From the NCBI GenBank assembly GCA_032622095.1, contig CP136065.1, positions 94,369,343 to 94,433,342 of the forward strand: a stretch of 64,000 bases of DNA. Direction: 5' to 3'. The notes under the pieces were generated by a model. It had not been told where the DNA came from and ran no database searches. It saw only the letters and a list, made by a program, of their open reading frames with translations. Below, one piece after another: positions 34,984-46,900 of this stretch. The first letter of the stretch is position 1, and every line of letters starts with the position of its first letter. The DNA comes from Siphonodentalium dalli. Lineage: Eukaryota > Mollusca > Scaphopoda > Gadilida > Siphonodentaliidae. The position numbers were made by a program, and so were the translations under genes.

Positions 34984-35179
34984 ATTGCATCATATGTTTC
35001 CCAAACATAAAGCATCTCACTGTGCATCAGAAGAAGGCCCTTCCTGACAGAGCGCGGGATTCTCTGCGGTGTCCGAATGCCACAGTGTGGACCATGGATA
35101 AAGTCGACACCCACGAGTTCCTCTGTAAAGAGTTTGATCTCTGTATATATCTCATGAAGGTCATTGCAGAAAGTCTAAT
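34984..35179 (+). CDS. exon joining linker to C-terminal domain
   Basis: The acceptor is ACTTATTTCAG and the donor CTAAT|GTAAGA. Two bases complete Asp with the G left at 29643. It encodes CIICFPNIKHLTVHQKKALP, then RCPNATVWTMDKVDTHEF and a hydrophobic end (DLCIYLMKVIAESL). The leftover AT takes the next exon's G to make Met. The phase chain 1-2-1 is exact, which strongly supports the exon although it has no recognised domain. The C-x2-C start could bind metal; no further ligands are visible. Confidence 0.8.
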
Positions 35180-35226
35180 GTAAGAAAAATAACAACCTGG
35201 CACAGAATGTCCACAATTCCCCAAAC

Positions 35227-35530
35227 AAGCCTGGAAATTGTGTGTCTGACATTTGTAGAATGCAGGCTAGCTTCACCAAATTCACCCTCTGGTTACCTCA
35301 TTCTGCTTAGGCCCTCAACTGCTAATGGAGACCTAGGATCAGAATGAAGTTCCCCAGTTGAAGTTGGTAATGTTCACCATAAGTCACCTCGATTATGGAA
35401 TTTATCTTCTGCAAATTAGGGGAAATAGAAACTGAACAGAAGGAAAAATGTAACTAAAAACAATGTTAATTTGAGACAATCGATATTTCCCAGAAGATGA
35501 GTCCTAAGCAGAAGACACACTATTTCCATA
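35227..35530. mobile_element. hAT-type MITE, AAGCCTGCAAAT family
   Basis: The left end is AAGCCTGGAAATTGTGTGTC and the right end AGACACACTATTTCC, with the family's inner stretch (TTTATCTTCTGCAAATTAGG, CCCAGAAGATGAG). The first hairpin is truncated. The element starts 47 bp after the donor at 35179. Confidence 0.65.
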
Positions 35531-36140
35531 GTCATTTCATAGTTCAAACAATGTACCCAACGGACTAGCCCATTTTCGTATAGACATTTAACTGATGGTA
35601 ATCAATGGCGACTGACGACAATTTCACAAATTTGATCGACTGATCTATAACCACATGCTTTCTGCATTGCTCGACGCTTGACTTCCAAGTGCGGTGTGGA
35701 GTTTATTGAGGTCAACACACAGTGCAAACTCTCTCCCTTGCTATGATCGAATTGATTCATCTACGGAGAGTGGGGCGCTGCTTGCAGTTTGCATGTAATG
35801 ATCAAGGGTTGAGTAATCCAGAATGTCTGTTATATATTTTAAATGTGACTGGTTATAAAATCTAGTGGATAGGGACCTATGCCCAAATAGACTTGAGCTG
35901 CCCATATATCACTATAGTTTCAAAATTAGGAATATGGTTCATACTGTGCGTCATTCAATACTACCATGTAATTTATGTTGGTTACAAATATAGGCTAACA
36001 CATCTTGGCCTGCATGAGACAAGTAGGGATGTCGATATTGGGGGGTATTTTTCAAAAATGAAAAGTTAAATGAATGTGAATAAACAAAATATACATCATT
36101 ATTGATTAATACCCAAAAAAGAGAAAACTGACAAAGGAAG

Positions 36141-37320
36141 TAGTGATGAGCCGATGATCGGAAACGACAATCGGAATCAGCCGATTGTGGCCCATCGGAT
36201 GACAATCGGTACTCGGGTTTCAACATCGGCATTTCCGATTGTCTAAATAATAATCAGGTGCTTGTTTTTCTTCAATAAACTGTGTTAAATATAAATGACC
36301 AGTAAACATTGGGGAAAGTGTAACCAAACACAAATTTGATGCCTAACACAGGTATAAACCCCCGAAAGTACATGTCACCTGACACATAATTACGCAGTTG
36401 ACTGCATTCACCACGCTTCAGTTATTATATATCGAATGAATTGAAATAATTATACAAAACGAGACCCATTATATAGTGTAGTGTGTTTACAACATCTCCA
36501 TTGTTCACCAATTAACAACTACTATTCATCGTAGTGATCGCTAATCACCAGTATTCAAACTGATATCAGGTCAGCCAATGACCTCAATGACCTCTAATCT
36601 ATAAGCTGACATAAAACAAACCCGTAGACAGTAAACAAATGTTGCGTCATGCCATCGCATGTTATGCATGGTTTCCATGGTATTGTCTCAGGATATGGTA
36701 TTGAGTTCAGGATAATGTGGTATAACATCAATATCCCTTCCTCAGACGGAGGTCTCATGTTGAATTCTTGTATTTTATTAATTGGATAGGGATAAATACA
36801 CTGGTAACAATTATTAATATTTTATTGTTTTTGTTTGTAATTAAACATTTCGTTCCTGTTTTGATGTGAACGGTCATGCACTCTTCTGAGTTGTCATCGC
36901 GGCGAATGCCAAAACTCACCTATGTCTATGATTGTAGCCAGAATTCAGACCCCCTATTGACTTACAGTTGTATAAGGCGCATGTACATTTTGAGGGGAAA
37001 TACTGGGTCAACAAGTAGCGACTTATAGACAGAAATCTACAGTAAATTGAGCATAATATAACATGTGTATTGGTTGTCAGGACGCAGGATTTCGTTCACA
37101 AGTCCACCCATACCTACCGTTATACTTACCCAAACGTATACTTATGTATACTGGTATGTTACTGATGTTGTTGCTTCCAAATCGAAGTAGTATATAACAC
37201 ATATAACGTATTTTGGTATAATTATTGCAATAATCAGAATCGGCACCTGAATCGGCCGATTGTGATCTCAAATAATCGGCAATCGGCGCAAGGCTCTATT
37301 TGACAATCGGCTCATCACTA
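36141..37320. mobile_element. hAT-type element, TAGTGATGAGCCGAT family, long copy
   Basis: An 8-bp duplication AAAGGAAG flanks it (36133-36140 and 37321-37328). The ends are TAGTGATGAGCCGAT and its inverse. The middle carries about 770 bp absent from the copy at 27996, including a pogo-like right-end relic at about 36960-37042 (GTATAAGGCGCATGTA). The short copy is therefore a deletion derivative, or this one has an extra insert. Confidence 0.85.
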
Positions 37321-37464
37321 AAAGGAAGTCAATATAACAAAGTGCAACGTGTATTGGCTCTGAATGTAGATGAATTCCCAGTCATCAAATTTAACAATCA
37401 CTCAGCACATCCTGAGTGATGCACATTGTTTATGAATAAACAAAATTATGCATTTTTGTGACGT

Positions 37465-37671
37465 TTAAAAGTCAAACTTTCTTTCTGTTATTGCCTTGAA
37501 ATTGTCAATAATCTGTTCCCAGTCATTCTCATTGAATCCTCCCAGTGCTTCGGATGCACATGCACGATATTTTCTAGTGTACATGAGCGTACTGGCTTTT
37601 AAACGCGACATTGCACTGATATTGACTATTTTGGCCCTGACATTGTCGAAAGCGAGATGCACGTGCTGCAT
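37465..37671 (-). CDS. small open frame, possible orphan or exon remnant
   Basis: 68 codons on the minus strand, starting MQHVHLAFDNVRAKIVNIS and ending NDWEQIIDNFKAITERKFDF. It lies outside the recognised elements and has a protein-like composition (an amphipathic end with W and charged residues). There is no recognisable family, and splice sites or a promoter are not evident. It could be a chance frame or a decayed transposase fragment. Confidence 0.25.
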   Translation of the reverse strand: MQHVHLAFDNVRAKIVNISAMSRLKASTLMYTRKYRACASEALGGFNENDWEQIIDNFKAITERKFDF

Positions 37672-38402
37672 TTTGTCAAGTCACTAAATACACCATAAAG
37701 ATCAAAGAGAATCGAATGACGTCAAAGAAATACAATCGATGTCTTTGACAGAACACAATGCCGACAACTGATCAGGATTAGATTACACATGCCCTGGTGC
37801 ATTGATTTGACTCTGAGCGTATGTGATATCTACTGGCAGTTCATATTATATACGAAAGTGATGTATCATGTATGGATGGGGGAAAATTAACCGAGTGGAA
37901 AGGGACCTTAAAAGGGACCCACTGCCCCCAAAGGAAGCACTGATATTACACCCAATTGTTTTCAGTGTTTAGGTTTTAATTCCCTAAATGGAAATGCCCC
38001 AAGAATTTTCTATTGGACCATAAATTATTGAGAATGGCCAGAGTTTTAGCCCATCGAATTTCTAGTCCAGCTCGAATGCTGTCCCCCAAATAATGTTAAT
38101 GGTTCCATGCAGCTTGAGATTTTGACTTTTCTAGTTCCTACAAGTGCACGAAAACCTTGATAGTGCTTGAATTTGAATTTTTTTTTTATCTTAAAAACCC
38201 TTGAAACAGGCTCCCTTCGGGAGAAAAAACAAAACTGTCATAAATCACAGATTTTCTCCCCCATTGCAAAGTACTTTGAGGTTAAGGTATGAGAAAAAAT
38301 GTTTACATAAAAATTAACTAAATAAAAAATTTGAGGAGGGGACCAAAAATAGGGTCGGGAGGGGATGATAATCTAGAAATTGTTTTATATTGGCCTTATG
38401 AA

Positions 38403-38868
38403 CAAGCCTGATTATAGCGTTCTGTCATTTGCAGAATGAGGTCCCCAGATCGTGAATTTAGTGACGCTAGCCCCCTATGTAGGATAGGATCACTAAATTC
38501 ACCCTCTGGGGACCTCATTCTGGATGACCTCATCTGCTATGGGAGACATAGACTAAGATTGAAGTTCCCAAATGATGAATATTGTGGTGTACACCCATTG
38601 GGAACCTCGATTATGCAATGTGTCATCTGCCAATTTGGAGATATAGAGAAACTAAAAAAAATAATAATAATAATATCTTTGTGAAGAAGTTTCTATAGAA
38701 ATTTGACAATAAATAAATTTTCAATATAAGGCCTAAGCAGAATGAGGTCCCCAGAGAGTGAATTTAGTGACGCTAGCCCCGCTATGCGGGATAGCGTCAC
38801 TAAATTCACCCTCTGGGGACCTCATTCTGCAAATGACAAGACACGCTATAACCAGGCCTGCTTATGAA
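38403..38868. mobile_element. hAT-type MITE with two large hairpins
   Basis: Two palindromes (about 38430-38525 and 38737-38832) each consist of AGAATGAGGTCCCCAGA and its inverse around GCTATGCGGGATAG-type loops. The outer arms match (AGCCTGATTATAGCG inverted as AGGCCTGGTTATAGCG). A near-duplicate TTATGAA flanks it. It ends about 70 bp before the acceptor at 38936. Confidence 0.75.
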
Positions 38869-38936
38869 GACAGCCAATGATCTTAGTATTTCATGGATTG
38901 ACAGCCTATGATAAATGTGTCCATTTCTCTTTTCAG

Positions 38937-39763
38937 GAATGGAGAACTTGATATAATTGGGAGGCTATTTTTTGATACCAAGTGGTTCGAGAAACACATT
39001 GAGTTCATAAAATTTACGACAGCAAATTACCGAGACATACCAGATGATATCAGACAGAAGGTTGAGTTCTCATTGACTGAAAAGATCTCTGAATATTTTC
39101 GGACAGTTGAAACACAACTCGGTCAAGTTTTAGGCTCATTTCAAGATGTGGATGGTTGCCAAGTTGTTTCTCTTCTACTCAATGACACAACGGATAAAAA
39201 ATCCAAACTACGGAATGAACTGAAACGGAAAGCATTACCAACCATATTCGAAATTGGACCAAAAGTAAATGTCACTAACTATTCTGGCTTAGTGGATGCA
39301 GAACTCAAGTATATGTTAGATGAGGAGTTCTCAATTCTATCAAACTGGTTATGTGAAAGCATCGGTCAAAGCAAGATTTATTTTATCAGTTATCCGGAGG
39401 AAGACTGTCTCAGATCTCAAGGTCCCATGGAAACGGTTGCCAGTCGACTCACAGAGCAAGTGAAGGAGTTTCTTCATATGACTTCCGACGTGGCTTCTGC
39501 TGATTGTGTTCTTGTATCGATAACAAACGTTGATAAGAAGATTATTCGGAGCTGTAAGCTTTATGTTACGAGGATAATCAACATGTTGATGGAGAAGTTC
39601 CCGGAGAAATTGAAACTTTATTTCATCTTCGATATCGGATCGGAATTTACCAAACATAGCTGCATGGTGCCCGAATCATTGAAGAACTACACGACTGTCC
39701 TGTGTGCTCGGAATGCTGATTCTGAACCCTTGTCATGTGTGATCCTATCCATCAACTCTCCTG
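38937..39763 (+). CDS. large exon encoding unrecognised C-terminal domain
   Basis: An 827-bp exon between CTCTTTTCAG and CCTG|GTCAGT, open throughout. It begins MNGELDIIGRLFFDTKWFEK, alternates helices and strands, and contains several short hydrophobic strand-like runs (KIYFISY, DCVLVSITNV, KLKLYFIFDIG, CVILSINSPG). The strand-helix alternation suggests an alpha/beta fold, but I see no nucleotide-binding or catalytic signature and cannot name the family. It is the longest conserved-looking block of the gene and is free of repeats, so it is likely under selection. Its last 39 bases are duplicated at 42049. Confidence 0.85.
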
Positions 39764-40017
39764 GTCAGTATAATATGTTATATATATGTGAATCTAAATA
39801 TGTGACTACAGGGCACAAGGCATCTTGTTGCTGGACAGTCGATTGTAGGTAGTAAGCCTATATCCCCTTTAATCGAAAATCACTTTCATCTAATTCAAAG
39901 GCAGGCTAGCATCACCAAATTTACCCTCTGGGAACCTCATTCTGCTTACGCTACGCTATGGGAGCCCTAGTATCAGATTGAATTTCACCAGTTGAAGTTG
40001 GTGATGGACGCCCATTA

Positions 40018-41330
40018 GGCCTAAAAAAAAAATATGTTTGTTTCCGCTAACCCGACCGACCCTATTTTAAATCCCCGACCCTTTTATTGCCATTGCAAAA
40101 AAAAAAAAATTGGACCAAAAAAATAAATAAAATTAGGTCCCAATTCATATAACGAGATGCAAAACATTTATATATTTATATATATTGACATAAGAAATGT
40201 AAGTTTACTAAAAGATTTGAATTGGAATCAAACTGTAAAGTATGTTTGGCTTTATCTAGCTTTCATCTGTGAGTTCAGGTATGTTATCATTCAGCGTTCA
40301 GACTTCAGTATTTCAATCAATTACAGCACAGGAACATTAACAATTTGATCAAATCAACCTGGTTATCAAGTGGGATCTCATAATACCAAATGAAAAATTA
40401 ATATAGAGATTAGTACCATATATAGTCATTACTACCTTAATACATGTACATTGTTTCTGTACTACATGTACATGCAGTATTTCTGTACTATGTACACGTA
40501 GTATATTATGTATGGTATGTGTCTCACTTGAATTTTATAAAATAGCCTATTTATGAATTAGAGTGATAATGGCAAGTCTCATTTCAAGCAGGATAAGCAT
40601 AATCCATTGAACCAAAAGATATCTGACAATAACTTATAAGCATTTCCAATCCATATATATATATAAAAAGTTCCAAAGTTATGCTTGAGAAACTTGATCA
40701 AATTGACCTCTCAGTAAAATTCAAAATACTGACTCAAAGAGCCTTAGCTTAGCTCTAAATGCAATGGATTTTCAAAAATTTTCCAGGGGGAGAACCCCAC
40801 CATCATCAGGTGGTCACCCTTCCCAAACATTCCTCCGCTCAGGCCTTCAGGTTATGCCTTCGGCATATCATTGCCCAAAAACAGGTGTCCCCAAACAATA
40901 CCTAGATCCTTCACTGAATGCGGAGGAGAAGGTGGTGTTGTGAAGCCATCCTTAAGAGATCGGTACAAGATGGTCACTCCAATATGTGAACAGTGCAGTG
41001 GTGCTGGACTGACTCCAGTTGTCGCCAGACCATATGGGAAATATTAGGATTATCAAAGACTATATTAGTATATAGACTAGTATATATGTAAATATTAAAA
41101 CATATGTAAGATTGAATTGGAGTTTCTAGTTCCTCTGTCATCTGGGTTAACCTGATTGGGGCTAAGAAGTGCATAGTTTGGGTTATTGACAAGTACAAGT
41201 ATTTATATACAGTTATTTTTAAAGATACTGAAAAAAAAAAGTTACCAAAAAAAAAAAAGTTAAGCCTACCTACCTACCCTAATTTTTTTTAGCTCGTTAT
41301 CGGAAACAAAGGTATTTTTTTTTTAGGCCT
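40018..41330. mobile_element. 1.3-kb element with GGCCTAAAAAAAAA inverted ends
   Basis: It interrupts CCCATTAGTCACCTCG of the host MITE. The ends are GGCCTAAAAAAAAAATATGT and, inverted, AGGCCTAAAAAAAAATACC, then TTTGTTTCCG on both sides; CCTACCTACCCTAA near the right and CCGACCGACCCTA near the left. The duplication is at most a few bases (AG or TAG). The superfamily is not assigned. Confidence 0.65.
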
Positions 41331-41530
41331 GAGTCACCTCGATTATGCATTTCATCTTCTGCAAATTAGGGGATATAGAAACTTCCCAGAAGGGAAATAG
41401 TAGCTAAAATCAATGTTAATTTGAGACTACAGAAGCTTCCCAGAAGATGAGGCCTAAGCAGAGGTCCCCAGAGGGTGAATATGGTGATGCTAGTCCTCCG
41501 GGGACCTCATTCTGTAAATGACAGACACAC

Positions 41531-42014
41531 CAGGGTTCGCGCTGGACCGAAATTAACTTTTGTAAAATAAAATATTTTTTGTGAAATTATTTTAGGAATT
41601 GCTAATTGCGATAGGAAAGCAGTTAATTATTAACAATTCTCGCCTCTCTACTGTGGATTATCATAGAACAATAAACCAATTACTGAACAGTACGTTTGTT
41701 GAAGGGTTGCTTCACCAGAATGCCAGAGAATGGCAAATAAAAAAAGAGGATTTTCTATGTAAACACCACCACCATAAATACTATAGTAATCACATCGATA
41801 CTGGTGCTATCAGATTAATTGCATCTTGATAAAGGTGTTAACATTTCCTAACCTTATAAACCACCACTAATTGCAATAAAATTAATGTCATTGAGTGACC
41901 AATAGTTTTCTTTCTTGAGAAGTTAGAAAGTGACTTGCCAAAACTTTTGCCAAATTAAATTTGTTTGCCTAATGTAAATTAGTTTTGCCATTGGCAAGTG
42001 CAGCGCAAACCCTG
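41531..42014. mobile_element. hAT element, CAGGGTTCGCGCTG ends
   Basis: The ends are CAGGGTTCGCGCTG and, inverted, CAGGGTTTGCGCTG, with an exact 8-bp duplication AGACACAC (41523-41530 and 42015-42022). This is a canonical hAT terminus. At 484 bp it is non-autonomous; the inner frame at 41599 has no transposase features. Confidence 0.9.
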
Positions 42015-42048
42015 AGACACACTATTTGCAGGGTCGAAAATATATTGT

Positions 42049-42099
42049 AACCCTTGTCATGCATGATCCTATCCATAAACTCTCCTGGTCAGTATAATA
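42049..42099 (+). pseudogene. duplicated 3' end of the large exon with its splice donor
   Basis: 51 bp with 48 matches to 39725-39775, covering the last 39 coding bases of the large exon (SCVILSINSPG region) and the first 12 intron bases with CCTG|GTCAGT. There is no acceptor in front, so it is probably not spliced in. Confidence 0.85.
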
Positions 42100-42199
42100 G
42101 TCTTGAGGCAACGCAAAGTCAATTCCCCTTTTCACGGGCTCACATTCATGGACCTGAAACCCTGTGTACAACCTTTTTATTCGTCCGTTTTGGAAAAAA

Positions 42200-42523
42200 A
42201 CCCGGTATTTTATGTTATTGGTCCATCAGTTTGTCCATCTATCCATTCGCTTTTTATATGCTCGTTTGGAAAAACGGGACGTATTATATTTGTTCGTTTC
42301 CAGATGATAATTTAAGTAAGTGTTACGAAGTGTTTTCATTTCTAGATGTTAGTTAACTTTAGAACATCTGAACTGAATCGAATGAAATTTGGTATGTGAG
42401 TTTACTAGCCCAAAATACAGGTCAAGTACGAATTTGGGTTCCGCCCGCCATTTTTCACCAGAGTTATGGCCCTTTGTTGAAATTACCACAGGCATATTTT
42501 GCCACTCCCTAGCGATGCTCGTG
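42200..42523. repeat. tandem-core repeat, GCGATGCTCGTGTT end
   Basis: Core motifs TTTGGTATGTGAGTTTACTA and CACCAGAGTTATGGCCC, ending TTTTGCCACTCCCTAGCGATG. A partial extra unit follows to about 42640. Confidence 0.6.
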
Positions 42524-43047
42524 TTTCATCTCCGGATGTAACTTTAGTACGTCTGAACTGAATGGAATGAAATTTGGTATGTGTATTTACTAGCACAAAG
42601 TATAGGACAATTTTCACCCGAGTTATGGCCCTTTTTGTTGGAATTTGCACTCAAAAAAGTGATTAAATGTTGGTGCTCCTTCCCAACCCCATCCCTGACC
42701 CCATCACATACGCTACCATTCAATTCCATACACCATGGAGATAACTATTCATAAGTTTGGTGGAATTCGATGACAAAAACATTTTCATTAAATTTGGTGC
42801 CCTCTTCTTTTTCCATCCCCAACACTGTCACTATAGATATTTTGCATCATTATCTTCCTCGTAAAAAGTTACCCCTGTTTAATTATTTTATTTTGGGTTC
42901 CTCTAGATAGTGCCCATGAATTTCTATAACAAATATATATAAGATCGTGTATAAAATAAAGGCATAGAAACACTGCATATGGATGGCTTTGCTTTTTGTG
43001 TGTGCTTCCCTGATGATTTCATGAATTTTATACTTTATATGTTTCAG

Positions 43048-43181
43048 GGGAAGCGGTGTTAAAAATTAAGCCACAAGCTAACACACAGATGAAGCGTAAA
43101 CCTGGTCCGAAGAAAAGAGGTGCAGAGAAAGCCGAGACTACTCAGACTACATCTAAAAGGCAGAAATTGTCACCAAAGTAA
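43048..43181 (+). CDS. last exon, basic nuclear-localisation-like tail and stop
   Basis: The acceptor is TATATGTTTCAG. Two bases complete Gly with the G left at 39763, then EAVLKIKPQANTQ, KRKPGPKKRGAEK and SKRQKLSPK, followed by TAA at 43179. Two clusters of Lys/Arg about 15 residues apart fit a bipartite nuclear localisation signal. With exons from 14614 onward the total is 1956 nt, exactly 652 codons, which supports the whole chain. Confidence 0.85.
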
Positions 43182-43530
43182 TAACAAACTTGAGGAGATG
43201 AAGTCTTGTAGAGGCTACAGTAATGCCCTAAATAATCGATTCCTTAACCACAGCAGAATTATGGGTAATATTTCAGGATTTAGTTGGAAATATGGCTTGT
43301 TGCCATTCATCGGAAAGCTCTCATTGAGAGCTTTCCGATGAATGGCAACAAGCCATATTTCCGACTAAATCCTGAAAAATTACCCATAATTCTGCTATGG
43401 TTAAGGAGTCAATTATTTAGGGAATTACTGTGGGTCTTAATTATATCAACAGATGTGGCATATTTTCTGAAAAAATTCCTTATTATGCAAATCACACAGA
43501 TTAATAAAACTGAGATTTTCTTAATAAATT
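43182..43530 (+). other. probable 3' UTR of the ePHD gene with poly(A) signals
   Basis: The only AATAAA signals I noted downstream of the stop are at 43503-43508 and 43523-43528. A palindromic MITE (43218-43430) starts 37 bases after the stop and would sit inside this 3' UTR. The extent is inferred from the signals only. Confidence 0.5.
43218..43430. mobile_element. TA-flanked palindromic MITE in the 3' UTR
   Basis: A nearly perfect palindrome: arms CAGTAATGCCCTAAATAATC through GGAAAGCTCTC and back. The left TA is intact (43216-43217); the right is TG. As RNA it would form a hairpin of about 100 bp. Confidence 0.85.
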
Positions 43531-43669
43531 CAATAGGCCAAGATTCTAAATGCAAAAAGTAAAGTTCTGTTTTATTTTGAATTACTTTCACAACATTCCA
43601 GATCCAGACTCCACTCGATATGTAGAACTTTTGATAATCAGAGAGAACCGAAGGCAGCAATAATTTTAA

Positions 43670-43930
43670 CCCTTTCATGACGTGAGCTTCACTGGTGCAG
43701 CAACAAAGGTCTTGTGCCAGTGCATTCTCTTATATATGTGAGTCTCCCATAGGGAGCCTCACATATATAAGAAACTCCACTGGCTTAGAAGGTGAAGGTA
43801 AATATTGTTAGGCCATTGTATGATCTTATATATGTGATGCTCCCTATGGGAGAGACTCGTATAATTATATAAGAGAATGCATTGGCACAGGGTTTTCAAA
43901 AAATTTAAGGAAGCTCCAGTCATGGAAGAT
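43670..43930. mobile_element. TTAA double-hairpin MITE
   Basis: TTAA (43666-43669 and 43931-43934) flanks CCCTTTCATGACGTGAGC and the inverted AATCTTCCATGACTGGAGC. Both hairpins are present. Confidence 0.8.
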
Positions 43931-43934
43931 TTAA

Positions 43935-46900
43935 TTGAATTCATTTAGCTCTTTTGATTTTTGTACTAAGGCCATCCTAAATTAATTAATTGTTTCTCAA
44001 GCACCGTAGCAGTGATGGAGGAAATGATTGTTTTTAACCGCAGAAAATAAATGAAATGTTAATAGTAAGTGATTGGCACCTTAATATATGTCTTCGACAC
44101 AACAATATTTAACAAACCTAACTGTCATCCATATTAATCATTTATAAATCCACAACAAATGTGGTCAAATAAATTTAAAACTGTCTGTTTTTTATCATCA
44201 GTATCCTGAGATAGGGTCTAATTATTATTTCTTCAAATTATTATAAGAGATTTCTTGATCAGTGTTTGTTCGAAGTTGTGCAGAGCTACGTGAATATAAG
44301 CAGTGTAAAGCTCACATTCTGTATAGGGTTAATATTTTACTAACAATCACACTGATTATGCGACTACAGAGCACAAGGCATTTTAGTGGTGGCCAGTCAA
44401 TTGTATTCAGTAACCAGACCTGTTAAGTTTTGAATATGGCCATCCGGGTGATTTTTGGTCCAAAACACAAATTCCCCCTGTGTTGAGAGACTACCACCAT
44501 TTATTAAAGAGAAAGAAGCAGACACTTCATTAAACTAATTTTAAATACTCAGAATTTCACTGGATATGGCCCAATTTGCGCGAAACTGAAAGTACAAAAT
44601 TGGAATAAATTAAATAGACTCGTCTTACGGTTTAACCCCCAAAAGAAATGGACACATTCCACCATTTATTAACAAATTTTAAGAAGCAGTAACTTTGATT
44701 AAAATAAGTAAAAATGAACCAGAGTTACACAGGTTACAACCGGAAATGCGTGAAAATGAAAGGACAACATGGACCCGTCTTACAGTTTTACCCACAAACG
44801 AAATTGACACATTCCCTTTGCATGCTTTGTGACTTAGCGGTTATTTAACCCTTTACCCAACAGTAATATGACTAACGTCATTACCTCCAGCCAACAGAAC
44901 TTTCTGGTGACGTCAAAGTTATTGGGAAAAAAATGTATTACTAAATTGTATGGTGGCTCTTGTTTTATGAAATTATGTTCATCTACATGGATGTGACTGG
45001 GAGTAATTTTTTCAGAGTTGTTAATCCCCCTCCCCAAGCATGATAGTATGGTGAATATTTATTAGGTTTTATATTTATATTTTATAACAATAAATGTAAT
45101 AAACAAACAAAAGGTAAGTATTGTTTTATCAACAGATCAATGTGACTTTCAGTTTCAATTTCTGTCGGAAAAGCACATCACGAAATTGGGTGATTTATTA
45201 ATATTTTAAGCAATGGCTACGTGGTGAAATGAAACATAAAATAAATCATCAAGTGACATATCAATTCTTGGATAGTTACGTGTAAATTCAGTTACAATTG
45301 TCTGCATTATTAGTCCACACCAGTCCACATTGTACCATCGATTACAGTACATCGCACGTGTGTTTTGTTTACTTTTGTTTCTCCGGTTTTTGACCTTGAC
45401 ATTGCAGTCAATACATTCGCACAGCCTCAGATCTTGTGCAATTAATAAATTAAACAATTTTTTCGTGCCTACATTGTATCTTACGATTCTTTTAGTTAAA
45501 TTTTGAGCAATCATATTCAATATAAAACGACAAGACAATGCCGATAAGTAATTCGCAGTAAATGCCTCCCGCACTATTCCGAATTGATGCACGCACTTTC
45601 ATTTTAAAAATAGCCGGGTATGCTCGTGAACTCAAGTGTTCAAATAAAAGTAACTAATGTAATACAATGTTATTTCTTTGATTTTTCACATCATGATATG
45701 GCCAATTTACTGAAGTATTTCGCAGTGTTAAAGCGCGCAGAATAATAATTTTATTAATCAAACGAGAGAACAAAATGGCTGATGCACATACATTTGTGCT
45801 ACAGTATTTTATCATTGCTGCTATGACGTCGACAAGGTTCCTAGATTTTTCATCATCATCAGGTGATCAATAAGTGCAATGACAACATTCGATAAATGGT
45901 ATATTCTGTTTGAATTTGCAATGAATGTCATTTATGTATTACCGAATGGGTAATAGTTATAGCCATGATAAATGACAGTCCCCATTGTGCGCCCCAATTT
46001 CCAACCACGTGATTACAGGTACATATATTTTGCGCACGTTATCAGTGGGCGTTTCTTGGCGTGAGTGTTTTTTAAATAAACCATTTGGATTGAATCATGT
46101 GTCCATTCCTTTGTATTTTTCGATCATAGTGTGGAGAATATACTCAAAATTATGTATTTGTCAATGCGCTTTAACAACATAATTTATTTGGGTACTAATC
46201 CAGGCAATCCCTGTGCCCACAATATTGGGCTGAATTGGCGTGACGTTGGGACGTGTAACTGAAGAGAAAATCGAAAATGTTGAACTTTCCGATCAATACT
46301 TTATTGAATTCTCAAAATTGCTCACTCAGTGTATTAAAATAAAATATTATTCATATGATCTTGTGATGAATGAGGGGAAAAATCAAATCAAATGACAGTT
46401 TTATTTGAGAACATATCTAGGGCCAAAAGAGTTTGAACAACACGGCATCCTTAGTAACACCCACACTGCAACAGCGCAGGTGTCTTGGAGTTGACTCGGA
46501 ACTGTATTTGCTTCGCTGGTCAAATCATGATATTGGTCTTTTTAATTCAGGTGCATATTATTAATAGCTCAAAAACATAAACAAGTCAAATAAATATTTT
46601 ATTAGAAATAAAAATAAAGTTTGTAAATAAAAATCTGTAGAATAAAACTATATTAGATGGCTGTACACAGATCACAATTGCGGAGTACATTGATTTAGTC
46701 GACTTGAAAAATAGCACCGCGACGATGCAGTTTTCGTTTTATTACGATTTTATTATGAAATGTCGATTAAATTGTACATTATCTACCACAAAACCCAACA
46801 AAAACATAAATATTAATAATGTAACATCCATTTTATTGTTTACATGAAAAATAAGATCAATTTGTTGTGTTATAATGCAATATTTTTGTTGTAAACTATG

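Larger units (their letters stand above)
39892..42034. mobile_element. hAT-type MITE (AAGCCTGCAAAT family) carrying two nested insertions
   Basis: The host MITE can be followed in pieces: 39892-40017, 41331-41530 and 42015-42034 (ending ACACTATTTGCAGG). Its left terminus is lost. The gaps are filled by the elements at 40018-41330 and 41531-42014. Confidence 0.7.

Noticed and set aside
45206-45592. 128-codon minus-strand frame
   Set aside because: No recognisable motif, no splice or promoter context, and it is surrounded by element fragments; not supportable as a gene.
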